A stretch of DNA of 64,000 nucleotides, taken from contig NZ_CP121247.1 in the NCBI RefSeq assembly GCF_029632765.1, forward strand, positions 1,736,001-1,800,000, written 5' to 3'. Shown piece by piece: positions 43,959 to 52,153 of the stretch. The DNA comes from Arcanobacterium wilhelmae. GTDB lineage: Bacteria; Actinomycetota; Actinomycetes; Actinomycetales; Actinomycetaceae. Both the position numbers and the translations under genes were made by a program. The notes beneath the pieces were generated by a model. It saw only the letters and a program-made list of their open reading frames with translations, searched no databases and was not told the origin of the DNA. Within the stretch, counting starts at the first letter, position 1. Each line of letters opens with the position of its first letter.

Positions 43959-44794
43959 CAGCGTTCATCCCCAGAATCCGCCGACTCCTCGTCAGCTGAA
44001 TCTTCACTCTCTTCGTCAGCCGAATCCGCAGAACCGCCAAGCGCTCCAGCGAAATCTTCGACACCAGCGTCGGCAGAATCCGCGAACTCCTCCTCCGCAC
44101 CGTCAACATCCACGATCAGGCGATGTCCCGCATCCATCCGCGAGCCAAACGACGGCTCACAATTTTCGTCGTACACCACGTAGTCATCGTCGCTCTCGAA
44201 GGATTCGAAATCGTCCACCGAATCATCGAAACCGAGCGCCTCCTGCGAAAAACCCGCATCCGCGAGCCCCTTCGCAGAAACCTCCGATTTCACTTCCTCG
44301 TGCGGCTCCATAGCCACCAAGCGGCGCGGACGGAACACCACCATCTCGTTGCCCGAATCCTTCCGAAGCGCCTTTCGTAGCTGGTCGATTCGCTCGGCAA
44401 CCGTCACATCACCATCCGGCCCGGCAGCGAACACACGCTGCTCGGTAGCCCGATAGCGCGCGATTTCCTCGCCCATGTACTCGCCCAGCGCCTGCATTTT
44501 GTCCAGATCACGCTGCAGGCGCTTGTTCGCGCGCGTCAGCTTCGCAACCTTCTCCGTCAGCTCCAAAATCCGCGAAATACCTGCCAGGTTGATGCCATCT
44601 TCCTGGCTCATCCGCTGAATCTCCACGAGCTTATCCACATCCGCCAGCGAATAGCGGCGACCGCCGCCCTTGGTGCGCTTCGCCACCACCAGGCCCAGCC
44701 GGTCATACTGGCGCACCGTCTGCGCATGCATGCCCGCCAGCTCAGCCGCCACCGACACCGACAGAATCGGGGAAGTCTTCGAAACCTTCGCCAT
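43958..44794 (-). CDS. hspR: HspR heat-shock repressor (MerR-type) with long acidic tail
   Basis: 278 residues; the second ATG (44794) has the better spacing from AAGGAGG. The MerR-like DNA-binding domain is LSVSVAAELAGMHAQTVRQYDRLGLV followed by GGGRRYSLADVDKLVEIQRMS (blocks VSVAAELAGMHAQTVRQYD and GGGRRYSLADVDKLVEIQ), then a coiled coil (about 75-110). HspR binds HAIR sites, using DnaK as co-repressor, and controls dnaK and clpB, both of which carry HAIR sites here. Typical HspR is about 120-160 residues; this one adds over 130 residues rich in Asp, Glu and Ser, ending EESEDSADEESADSGDER. Confidence 0.92.
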   Translation of the reverse strand: MAKVSKTSPILSVSVAAELAGMHAQTVRQYDRLGLVVAKRTKGGGRRYSLADVDKLVEIQRMSQEDGINLAGISRILELTEKVAKLTRANKRLQRDLDKMQALGEYMGEEIARYRATEQRVFAAGPDGDVTVAERIDQLRKALRKDSGNEMVVFRPRRLVAMEPHEEVKSEVSAKGLADAGFSQEALGFDDSVDDFESFESDDDYVVYDENCEPSFGSRMDAGHRLIVDVDGAEEEFADSADAGVEDFAGALGGSADSADEESEDSADEESADSGDER

Positions 44795-44803
44795 CATTCC
44801 TCC

Positions 44804-45802
44804 TTACAGAGCGGCCATCGAACGGAACGTTGCCCGCGGATCCGCCTCCGACGTCGCCGCCCGGAACTGCTCCACGGCCGCGCGAGCCTCGTCGGAGAGC
44901 CGCTTGGGCACCACCACGTGGAACTTTACGTACATGTCGCCATGAGCACCCTTCGGCCCCGCAATCCCCTTGCCGCGCACACGCTGATACTTTCCGTCAG
45001 ACAGGCCCGCCGGCACCTTGATCGTGACGGTCGTACCCGCGATCGTCGGCACCTCAACCTTACCGCCGAGCGCGGCTTCGTCGAAGGAAACGGGCACGTC
45101 AATGTAGACGTCGTAGCCCTTCACGTCGAACACCGGATGCGGCTCCACCGTGACCTCGACGAGGATGTCTCCAGCGGCGCCACCGTTGCGGCCCGGCTCA
45201 CCCTTGCCCGCGATGCGGATCTTCTGGCCGGATTTCACGCCGGCCGGGATACGCGCCGTGACCTGGTTCAAGCCCGAGCCCACCTTCACTGTGGTGCCCG
45301 AAACGGCTTGCGAGAGCGGGATCGACACCGAGGCGTGAACATCAGCGCCTTTCTCGCGCCTGCGCGAGCCGAAGCCTCCGAAACCGCCAGCACCCGCGCC
45401 GCCGCCGAACATCGAGGAAAACACGTCCTCGAATCCGGGGCCGCCAGCGCCGCCCTGGCCAAACTTCACGTTGCCGCCGAACGGATTCGCCCCGCCACCG
45501 CCGAACATCGAGGAAAACACGTCCTCAAAGCCCGCGCCGCCGCCACCGGCAGAGAAGCGCGCACCCCCGCCCATCGCGCGGATCGCATCGTACTGTGTGC
45601 GATCCTGCTCGTTGGACAGCACCTGGAAGGCCTCAGAGACCTCCTTGAATTTCTCCTCCGCGGCCTTATCCCCCGGATTCTGATCCGGGTGATACTTGCG
45701 GGCCAGCTTGCGGTAGGCCTTCTTGATGTCGTCCTGGGTGGCGGTTTTTGCAACGCCCAGTGCGGCGTAAAAGTCTTTATTCATCCAATCCTGGCTTGCC
45801 AT
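44804..45802 (-). CDS. dnaJ: DnaJ co-chaperone, type II (no zinc fingers)
   Basis: 332 residues from the ATG at 45802 (GAGGTGAGG upstream). J-domain with KKAYRKLARKYHPDQN (HPD present), Gly/Phe-rich segment carrying two copies of GFEDVFSSMFGGG, and the C-terminal substrate-binding barrels (KVGSGLNQVTARIPAGVKSG, GDILVEVTVEPHPVF). No CxxCxGxG zinc fingers, so it resembles CbpA or actinobacterial DnaJ2, not DnaJ1. It stimulates DnaK ATPase. Gap of 33 bases to grpE, 9 to hspR. Confidence 0.94.
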   Translation of the reverse strand: MASQDWMNKDFYAALGVAKTATQDDIKKAYRKLARKYHPDQNPGDKAAEEKFKEVSEAFQVLSNEQDRTQYDAIRAMGGGARFSAGGGGAGFEDVFSSMFGGGGANPFGGNVKFGQGGAGGPGFEDVFSSMFGGGAGAGGFGGFGSRRREKGADVHASVSIPLSQAVSGTTVKVGSGLNQVTARIPAGVKSGQKIRIAGKGEPGRNGGAAGDILVEVTVEPHPVFDVKGYDVYIDVPVSFDEAALGGKVEVPTIAGTTVTIKVPAGLSDGKYQRVRGKGIAGPKGAHGDMYVKFHVVVPKRLSDEARAAVEQFRAATSEADPRATFRSMAAL

Positions 45803-45835
45803 CACGCCTCACCTCTTTCTTTGCGTGCACCAGTT

Positions 45836-46528
45836 TCACTCGGGCGACACCACTCCCACGCGCGCCGCGCGCAGGAGCTTCTCGCCCATTTTGTAGCCCG
45901 GCTGGATCAGCTGGGCAACCTGCTCGGCTTCAACCTCGGCAGACGTCGAATGCATCAGAGCCTCGTGCAACTCCGGATCAAACGGATCACCTTCGGCCCC
46001 GAAGCGCTCTACCTTGAAGTTGGTTTTGAGCATGTTTTCCAGCTTGTCGACGATCAGCGCGGACGGGCCCTCGAGATCGCCGTGCTGGCGTGCCAGCGCC
46101 GCATCATCGAGTACGGACAGCAGAGCCTCAATCACCTTTGCCTGGCCGGATTCGTAACGGCTCATCCCCTCGGCTTTGGAGCGCTTCACATACCCGTTGT
46201 ACTCCTGGCGCAGGTTGTATTCGGAGGCGTTCGCGCGCGCGAGCTTATCCTCCAAGTCGGCAACCTTCACCTCGAGTTCCGTCACGCGCAACAGCGCCGT
46301 ATCGAGCGGGCTCAGCTCGTCCGCTGCCGGCTCGCCACCGGCGGCTTCCGTTGCATCCTCGCCCGGCTCCGTCGCGCCGGTTTCGTTTGCCTGCTCGACA
46401 CCTGCCTGCTCGGCGCCCTCCGACGACGCCGGAGCGCTCGTTTCGTTCGCTCCTTCAGCGTTCTGCGCGTTGGGGTTGAGCGGCTCCTCATTATTCGCCT
46501 CATTGGGCGTGAAATCGCCTGTGCTCAT
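45836..46528 (-). CDS. grpE: GrpE nucleotide exchange factor
   Basis: 230 residues from the ATG at 46528, with AAAGGA upstream. The first 90 residues are acidic and disordered (EQAGVEQANETGATEPGED); then a long helix (LEVKVADLEDKLARANASEY) and the beta domain (RFGAEGDPFDPELHEALM, HSTSAEVEAEQVAQLIQPGY in blocks). It releases ADP from DnaK. An intercistronic hairpin separates it from dnaK. Confidence 0.94.
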   Translation of the reverse strand: MSTGDFTPNEANNEEPLNPNAQNAEGANETSAPASSEGAEQAGVEQANETGATEPGEDATEAAGGEPAADELSPLDTALLRVTELEVKVADLEDKLARANASEYNLRQEYNGYVKRSKAEGMSRYESGQAKVIEALLSVLDDAALARQHGDLEGPSALIVDKLENMLKTNFKVERFGAEGDPFDPELHEALMHSTSAEVEAEQVAQLIQPGYKMGEKLLRAARVGVVSPE

Positions 46529-46556
46529 TGCATGTCCTTTCCTGCGGGTTTTGAGC

Positions 46557-46583
46557 GGGGGCAGGAGCGCAGCTCCTGCCCCC
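46557..46583 (-). other. Hairpin between dnaK and grpE
   Basis: A perfect 12-base stem (46557-46568 with 46572-46583), GCA loop, no T run. Possible partial terminator or mRNA stabiliser that would keep DnaK made in excess over GrpE and DnaJ. Confidence 0.6.
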
Positions 46584-46606
46584 GGCATCAATTCACGCGA
46601 GCGAAA

Positions 46607-48472
46607 TTACTTCTTCTCGTTCTCGTCGTCGACGATCTCGGCATCCACGACGTCGTCGTCCGAGGAAGGAGCAGTACCCTCAGCGCCAGCGCCGGCACCT
46701 GCGGCCTGCTCCGCCTGAGCCGAAGCGTACAGAGCCTCACCGATCTTCTGAGCCTTCGTGTTCAGCTCCTCGAGCGCGGACTTGATTGCCTCGACATCCT
46801 CGCCCTTGAGGGCTTCGCGGACCTTATCATTCGCATCCTTCACCTCGGTGACAACCGAATCGTCGAGCTTGTCCTTGTTGTCGGTGAGGAGCTTGTCGAT
46901 CGAGTAAACCTGCTGTTCGGCCTGGTTGCGAACATCGGCCTCCTCGCGGCGCTTCTCATCCTCAGCGGCGTGCTCCTCAGCTTCCTTCACCATGCGGTCG
47001 ATATCCTCCTTGGAGAGGGCCGAACCACCGGTGATGGTGACCGACTGCTCCTTGCCGGTGCCGCGATCCTTTGCGGACACGTGCACAATGCCGTTGGCAT
47101 CAATATCGAAGGTCACCTCGATCTGCGGCATGCCACGCGGAGCCGGAGCAATGCCCGAAAGCTCGAAGGTGCCGAGTAGCTTGTTGTCACGAGCGAACTG
47201 GCGCTCGCCCTGGTACACCTGGATCAGCACGGACGGCTGGTTATCCTCGGCGGTGGAGAACACCTCGGAACGCTTGGTGGGGATCGCGGTGTTACGCTCG
47301 ATCAGCTTGGTCATCACGCCACCCTTGGTCTCAATACCAAGCGAAAGCGGAGTGACGTCGATCAGGAGAACGTCCTTACGATCACCGGTAATCACACCAG
47401 CCTGCAGAGCCGCACCAACAGCCACAACCTCATCCGGGTTCACACCCTTGTTCGGCTCGCGGCCACCCGTGAGCTCCTTGACCACTTCGGTCACGGCCGG
47501 CATACGAGTGGAACCGCCAACGAGCACCACGTGATCGATCTCGGAAAGCTTCACGCCCGCATCATCAATCACCTTCTGGAACGGAACCTTGGTGCGATCG
47601 AGTAGATCCTTCGTCATCTCCTCGAAGTGAGCGCGCGTGAGCTTCTCATCCAAGTGGATCGGGCCATTCTCGCTCATCGAAAGGTACTGCAGGGTGATGT
47701 TCGTGGAAGTCGCCGAGCTCAGCTCCTTCTTCGCCTGCTCAGCGGCCTCCTTGAGGCGCTGGAGCGCGATCTTATCCTTGGACAGATCCACGCCGTAGTT
47801 GTTCTTTGCCTGGCCGACGAGCCACTCAACGATGCGCTGATCCCAATCATCGCCGCCGAGCTTGTTATCGCCCGAGGTAGCGCGCACCTGGATCGTGGAG
47901 AAATCGTCCTCATCCTTACCCACTTCCAGGAGCGACACGTCGAACGTGCCGCCGCCCAGATCGAACACCAAGATGAGCTCATCTTCCTTGCCCTTTTCCA
48001 GACCGTATGCGAGCGCGGCTGCGGTCGGCTCGTTCACAATACGCTGAACGTTCAAGCCCGCAATCTGGCCCGCATCCTTCGTTGCCTGACGCTGAGCATC
48101 GTTAAAGTACGCCGGAACGGTAATCACAGCGTCGGTTACCGGCTCGCCCAGATACGCCTCCGCATCCTTCTTCAGCTTCTGCAGGATGAACGCCGAGATC
48201 TGCTGTGCATTGTAGCTCTTCTCGTCGATATCCACCTTCCACGACGAATCGCCCATGTGGCGCTTGACCGACGAAATGGTGCGATCCACGTTCGTCACCG
48301 CCTGACGCTTTGCGATCTCACCAACCAACACCTCGCTAGTCTTCGAGAAACCCACCACCGACGGGGTAGTGCGCGCGCCCTCAGCGTTCGCGATCACCGT
48401 GGGCTCGCCACCCTCAAGAACCGAAACAACCGAGTTGGTGGTACCAAGATCGATGCCAACTGCTCGTGCCAT
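46607..48472 (-). CDS. dnaK: Hsp70 chaperone DnaK
   Basis: 621 residues. ATPase motifs: [62 protein letters not shown] and [16 protein letters not shown]; the substrate domain has the usual [12 protein letters not shown] and [18 protein letters not shown]. The C-terminal lid ends acidic ([12 protein letters not shown]). First gene of dnaK-grpE-dnaJ-hspR-Nudix, on the minus strand. A HAIR operator lies 100 bases upstream. Confidence 0.97.
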   Translation of the reverse strand: MARAVGIDLGTTNSVVSVLEGGEPTVIANAEGARTTPSVVGFSKTSEVLVGEIAKRQAVTNVDRTISSVKRHMGDSSWKVDIDEKSYNAQQISAFILQKLKKDAEAYLGEPVTDAVITVPAYFNDAQRQATKDAGQIAGLNVQRIVNEPTAAALAYGLEKGKEDELILVFDLGGGTFDVSLLEVGKDEDDFSTIQVRATSGDNKLGGDDWDQRIVEWLVGQAKNNYGVDLSKDKIALQRLKEAAEQAKKELSSATSTNITLQYLSMSENGPIHLDEKLTRAHFEEMTKDLLDRTKVPFQKVIDDAGVKLSEIDHVVLVGGSTRMPAVTEVVKELTGGREPNKGVNPDEVVAVGAALQAGVITGDRKDVLLIDVTPLSLGIETKGGVMTKLIERNTAIPTKRSEVFSTAEDNQPSVLIQVYQGERQFARDNKLLGTFELSGIAPAPRGMPQIEVTFDIDANGIVHVSAKDRGTGKEQSVTITGGSALSKEDIDRMVKEAEEHAAEDEKRREEADVRNQAEQQVYSIDKLLTDNKDKLDDSVVTEVKDANDKVREALKGEDVEAIKSALEELNTKAQKIGEALYASAQAEQAAGAGAGAEGTAPSSDDDVVDAEIVDDENEKK

Positions 48473-48572
48473 CTGAAAACTCCTTCTATCTGCGGCATTT
48501 CCACACCGCTCAATTCTTCAACTCCTTCATAGTGCCACATCCAATTACTTATGTCTAGACGCAACCGTTTTT

Positions 48573-48593
48573 CTTGAGCGAATACCACTCAAG
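48573..48593. promoter_or_regulatory. HAIR operator for HspR at dnaK
   Basis: CTTGAGC, 7 bases, ACTCAAG: one mismatch from the HAIR consensus and almost the mirror image of the clpB copy. I could not assign convincing -35 and -10 boxes next to it. Confidence 0.9.
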
Positions 48594-48802
48594 AAAAAGA
48601 CGCCTGCCAGGCTTACCGACGTCGCGCGCGGGCGGAGCCGGGCGCTTCGGGCGACTCGGGGTTAGCGAGCGCGTGGCGCCAGACACGCGCCTCGAGCGCG
48701 GGGTCCCCGCGCGAGCCCGTGCGCGTCCGGCGGAGCCCTCCAGATGCGTACGCAACCAGCGCCCCGGCGTCGGCAGAATGTTTCTCACTAAGTGGACACC
48801 CT

Positions 48803-48831
48803 TTGTCCGCATTTTTCCTACCCCGTAGACT
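48803..48831 (+). promoter_or_regulatory. Promoter of the S9 peptidase gene
   Basis: TTGTCC (48803-48808), 17 bases, TAGACT (48826-48831). Only seven bases separate it from the ATG at 48839, so the transcript is probably leaderless. Confidence 0.75.
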
Positions 48832-48838
48832 TGCCCGC

Positions 48839-50902
48839 ATGGATAAATACCTCCCTCTTGAAGAGTCGAACTCGTCCACGATGGAGTGGGTGGAATCGCA
48901 CTCCAAACGCACACTGGATCATTTCGCCGGCCCGGATTTTGACGCCCGCCGCAGCGCGCTGGACGCCATCCTCTCGGCGTCGGATCACCTGGTCATCGCC
49001 ACAAAACGCGGCGACTACGCCTACAACTTCCACACGGATGGCGCCCACCCGCGCGGCCTGTGGCGCCGCGCTCCGTGGGAGGCGTACCTGGCTTACGTTT
49101 CTCCGGAAACCGAGCCAGAGTGGGAAATCCTTCTCGACGTCGACGCGCTCGGCCGCGCCGAAGGAAAGTCGTGGGTTTTCCGCGGTGCACAGCTCCTGCG
49201 CCCCGATTACACGCGCGCCTTGATCACCCTCTCCGAAGGCGGCCAGGACGCAAGCATCACCCGCGAATTCGACGTCCCCTCGCGAGCGTTCGTCAACCCG
49301 TCGGACGCATTCGTGAAGCCCGAATCCAAAGGTTCGATGCAGTGGTACGACGCCGAAACGGTAGTCGTTTCCGCCAATTTCGAGAGCGTGGACGCCACCG
49401 ACAACGGCCCGTACCTGACCGAATCCGGCTATCCGATCGCAGCTCGCCTGTGGTACCGCGGAATGACACTGTCCGCCGCAGCAGAAATCATCCGAGGCGA
49501 AACCACCGACGTCCTCGCCGGCGCCTACTACGATTCCACCCCCGGCTACGAACGCCTCGTCGCCTACCGAATCCCCGATTTCCGCACGTCGATCGTTTAC
49601 CTTGTGGACCCGTGGACTCTCGAGAAAACCGAGCTCGCACTCCCCCGCACGGCCGAGGTTTCGCTGTGGCACGAATGGGCTCTCGCCGACCTTCGCTACG
49701 AGTGGGAGGTCGCCGGGAGCACCTTCCCGGCCGGCTCGCTCGTCGCAGTACCGCTCGAACAGGCACTATCGGGCGATATCACCGACGTCGACGCCCTATT
49801 CACGCCCACGCCCACAACTTCCCTTGCGGGAGTTTCCGCACTTCACACGGGTCTCGTGATCACCACGCTGGATAACGTGGCGAACAAACTCCACCTCGCC
49901 ACACCTACCGCCAGCGGATGGGACGTGCAGGAGCTGGAAACCGACCTCGGCGAGTACTTGAGCATCTCCGTCGGCGCAGTTGAACCGGACGTCTCGGACG
50001 ACGTGTGGGTCACCACCACCGGCTTCACCACCCCAACAACTCTCTTCCACGGCTCCGTCGAGGGCGGCAAGCTGAGCGTTCGCAAGCTGCGTAGCGCTCC
50101 CGCACGTTTCGACGCCGACGGGCTCGAGGTTCGCCAGCGCTGGGCCACCTCCGACGACGGCACGGAAATTCCGTACTTCGTGATCGGCCAGCCGGACGCG
50201 CTTGATGGCGCGGTTTCTTCGCGCACGCTCCTGGACGGCTACGGCGGCTTCGAGGTGTCGCGCCTGCCCGGTTACGTCGGAACGTACGGCAAGGTGTGGC
50301 TTGAACGCGGCGGCGTGTATGCCGTGGCAAACATCCGCGGCGGCGGCGAATTCGGACCCGCTTGGCACCAGGCGGCGCTACGCGAAGGGCGCCACCTCGC
50401 CTACGAGGATTTCGCCGCGGTTGCCCGCGATCTCGTGGCCACCGGCGTCACCACTGTTTCCCAGCTCGCCGCGATCGGCGGCTCGAACGGCGGCATGCTC
50501 ATGGGCAACATGTACACCACCTACCCGGAGCTCTTCGGCGCGATCGTGTGCCGCGTACCGCTACTGGACATGAAGCGGTTCTCGCACCTGCTCGCCGGCG
50601 CCTCCTGGATGGATGAGTACGGCAACCCGGACACGGACGATTGGGAGTATTTAAAGACCTATTCGCCCTACCACAACGTCAGCGACGGGCCGCACCCGCC
50701 GATCCTGCTCACCACGTCCACTCGGGACGACCGCGTCCACCCCGGCCACGCCCGCAAGTTCATGGCCTTGCTCGAAGAAAAGGGGCTCGACGCCTTCTAC
50801 TACGAGAACACCGAAGGCGGGCACGCAGGCGCGGCCGATCCGGTTCAGCAAGCGCTCATGCTGGCTCTGATTTTCACGTTCCTCGACGAAAAGCTCGCGT
50901 AA
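48839..50902 (+). CDS. S9-family serine peptidase, prolyl oligopeptidase type
   Basis: 687 residues, normal for the family. Cytoplasmic, no signal peptide. The N-terminal beta-propeller carries repeated blade sequences (WRRAPWEAYL, VPSRAFVNPSDAF, RLWYRGM). The catalytic domain has LLDGYGGFEV, the NIRGGGEFGPAWH oxyanion segment, nucleophile GGSNGGMLMG, Asp in STRDDRVHPGHARKF and His in EGGHAGAAD. It cuts short Pro-containing peptides; propeller gating excludes folded proteins. A Glu/Trp-rich N-terminus is usual for this bacterial subfamily. Confidence 0.93.
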   Translation: MDKYLPLEESNSSTMEWVESHSKRTLDHFAGPDFDARRSALDAILSASDHLVIATKRGDYAYNFHTDGAHPRGLWRRAPWEAYLAYVSPETEPEWEILLDVDALGRAEGKSWVFRGAQLLRPDYTRALITLSEGGQDASITREFDVPSRAFVNPSDAFVKPESKGSMQWYDAETVVVSANFESVDATDNGPYLTESGYPIAARLWYRGMTLSAAAEIIRGETTDVLAGAYYDSTPGYERLVAYRIPDFRTSIVYLVDPWTLEKTELALPRTAEVSLWHEWALADLRYEWEVAGSTFPAGSLVAVPLEQALSGDITDVDALFTPTPTTSLAGVSALHTGLVITTLDNVANKLHLATPTASGWDVQELETDLGEYLSISVGAVEPDVSDDVWVTTTGFTTPTTLFHGSVEGGKLSVRKLRSAPARFDADGLEVRQRWATSDDGTEIPYFVIGQPDALDGAVSSRTLLDGYGGFEVSRLPGYVGTYGKVWLERGGVYAVANIRGGGEFGPAWHQAALREGRHLAYEDFAAVARDLVATGVTTVSQLAAIGGSNGGMLMGNMYTTYPELFGAIVCRVPLLDMKRFSHLLAGASWMDEYGNPDTDDWEYLKTYSPYHNVSDGPHPPILLTTSTRDDRVHPGHARKFMALLEEKGLDAFYYENTEGGHAGAADPVQQALMLALIFTFLDEKLA

Positions 50903-50919
50903 ACGGGCCAGGAACTCGC

Positions 50920-50955
50920 GCACCGGCGTCGGCGGAGAAATCCACCGACGCCGGT
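50920..50955 (+). terminator. Terminator built from two opposed copies of the recurrent GC word
   Basis: CCGGCGTCGGCGGA, GAAA, TCCACCGACGCCGG: 14-base arms with one mismatch, 20 bases after the peptidase stop. One arm is the plus-strand recurrent word, the other its inverse. Confidence 0.8.
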
Positions 50956-51013
50956 TTGCGCACATGGGCCTTCCGGCGCGCCTCCGCCTGAAAATCCATG
51001 CAATAATTGCACC

Positions 51014-51970
51014 ATGAGTTTCACGCTTGGTGTTGACATCGGCGGCACGAAGATCGCCGGTGGCGTCGTTAATGAAGACGGCGAAATTGTTGCAATGACC
51101 CGCAAACCCACCCCTGCGCTCGATCCGGACTCCACAGCAGACACCGTGATCGCAGTGATCGAAGAGCTCCGCAAGAGCTATGAGGTGGAAGCAGTGGGCA
51201 TCGGATGTGCAGGTTTCGTGGCAGCGGACCATCGCACAATCGCTTTCGCCCCCAACCTGAACTGGCGAAACGAGCCATTGGCCGACAAGGTCGAGGCCGG
51301 CGTCGGGCTACCGGTTTACCTCGAAAACGACGCGAACGCTGCCGCGTGGGGTGAGTACCGTTACGGCGCTGGCCGTGACCATCGCTCGGCGGTTGCCGTG
51401 ACCGTTGGGACCGGCATCGGCGGCGGAATCATCATGGACGGCAAGCTCATTTCCGGCTCGTTCGGACTCGCCGGCGAAATCGGCCACCTGAACATGGTGC
51501 CAGACGGCCTGCAGTGCGGATGCGGGCAGTACGGATGCTGGGAAGTGTACGCCTCAGGCAACGCGCTCGTGCGGATCGCCAAACAGTACGCGCTCGCTCA
51601 GCTCGACAAGGGCGAAGGCTCACACATCCTGGATCTCGCGGGCGGCGAAGTGGACGCGATCAACGGCCTGATGGTGACGGCCGCTGCCGCCGAGGGCGAG
51701 GCCGGCGCGATCGATCTGTTTAACCAAGTCGGCACCTGGCTCGGGCGCGGGATGGCCGATCTTTCCGCGATCCTGGATCCGGAAATGTACATCGTTGCAG
51801 GCGGCGTTTCCGAAGCCGGGAACCTCCTACTCGAGCCCACGCGCACCGCTTTCCAGAAGTATTTGACGGCCGCGAGCTCGCGCGAAGTTGCACCGATCGT
51901 TCAGGCCCAACTCGGTAACGATGCCGGAATGATCGGCGCCGCGGATCTGGCCCGCCAGCTCCTGGGCTGA
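51014..51970 (+). CDS. ROK-family glucokinase
   Basis: 318 residues. Phosphate-binding VDIGGTKIAGGVV, catalytic ENDANAAAWGEYRYGAG, VTVGTGIGGGII, the ROK zinc motif HLNMVPDGLQCGCGQYGCWE (CGCGQYGCWE) and a terminal GNDAGMIGAADLA. It phosphorylates glucose with ATP, or another hexose. AATAAT with an upstream TG lies six bases before the ATG, so probably leaderless. Confidence 0.92.
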   Translation: MSFTLGVDIGGTKIAGGVVNEDGEIVAMTRKPTPALDPDSTADTVIAVIEELRKSYEVEAVGIGCAGFVAADHRTIAFAPNLNWRNEPLADKVEAGVGLPVYLENDANAAAWGEYRYGAGRDHRSAVAVTVGTGIGGGIIMDGKLISGSFGLAGEIGHLNMVPDGLQCGCGQYGCWEVYASGNALVRIAKQYALAQLDKGEGSHILDLAGGEVDAINGLMVTAAAAEGEAGAIDLFNQVGTWLGRGMADLSAILDPEMYIVAGGVSEAGNLLLEPTRTAFQKYLTAASSREVAPIVQAQLGNDAGMIGAADLARQLLG

Positions 51971-51993
51971 GCGTCGACAGGATAAATTTCGGT

Positions 51994-52026
51994 AGTGGTG
52001 AGTTTTCTTTGTGAAAACTCGCCACT
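51994..52026 (+). terminator. Terminator after the glucokinase gene
   Basis: 14-base arms (51994-52007 with 52013-52026) with one G-T mismatch and a TTTGT loop, 24 bases after the stop. The gap to 52154 is AT-rich and shows no gene. Confidence 0.75.
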
Positions 52027-52153
52027 GTCTCATGTATGCACGATGAAAATTCTCGATAGTGTGGCACCGTACTCGAGGCATTGAACTTTTGGCCAACCTA
52101 TATCGCGTTTTAGCCTTATATAGACATAAAGAGCGATTTAGGTCTGCGAAAAA

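Larger units (their letters stand above)
48473..48838. other. Divergent spacer between dnaK and the S9 peptidase gene
   Basis: 366 bases holding the HAIR site, a GC-rich stretch with no supported gene, one copy of the recurrent word (48761-48776) and the peptidase promoter. Confidence 0.6.

Noticed and set aside
44726..47179. A plus-strand open frame of 817 codons opposite hspR-dnaJ-grpE-dnaK
   Set aside because: The minus-strand genes are unmistakable chaperones; the plus frame has no recognisable feature.
52090..52150. AT-rich segment with TATAT and TAGAC as a small RNA or tRNA
   Set aside because: No cloverleaf, no T-arm consensus, no terminator of its own.
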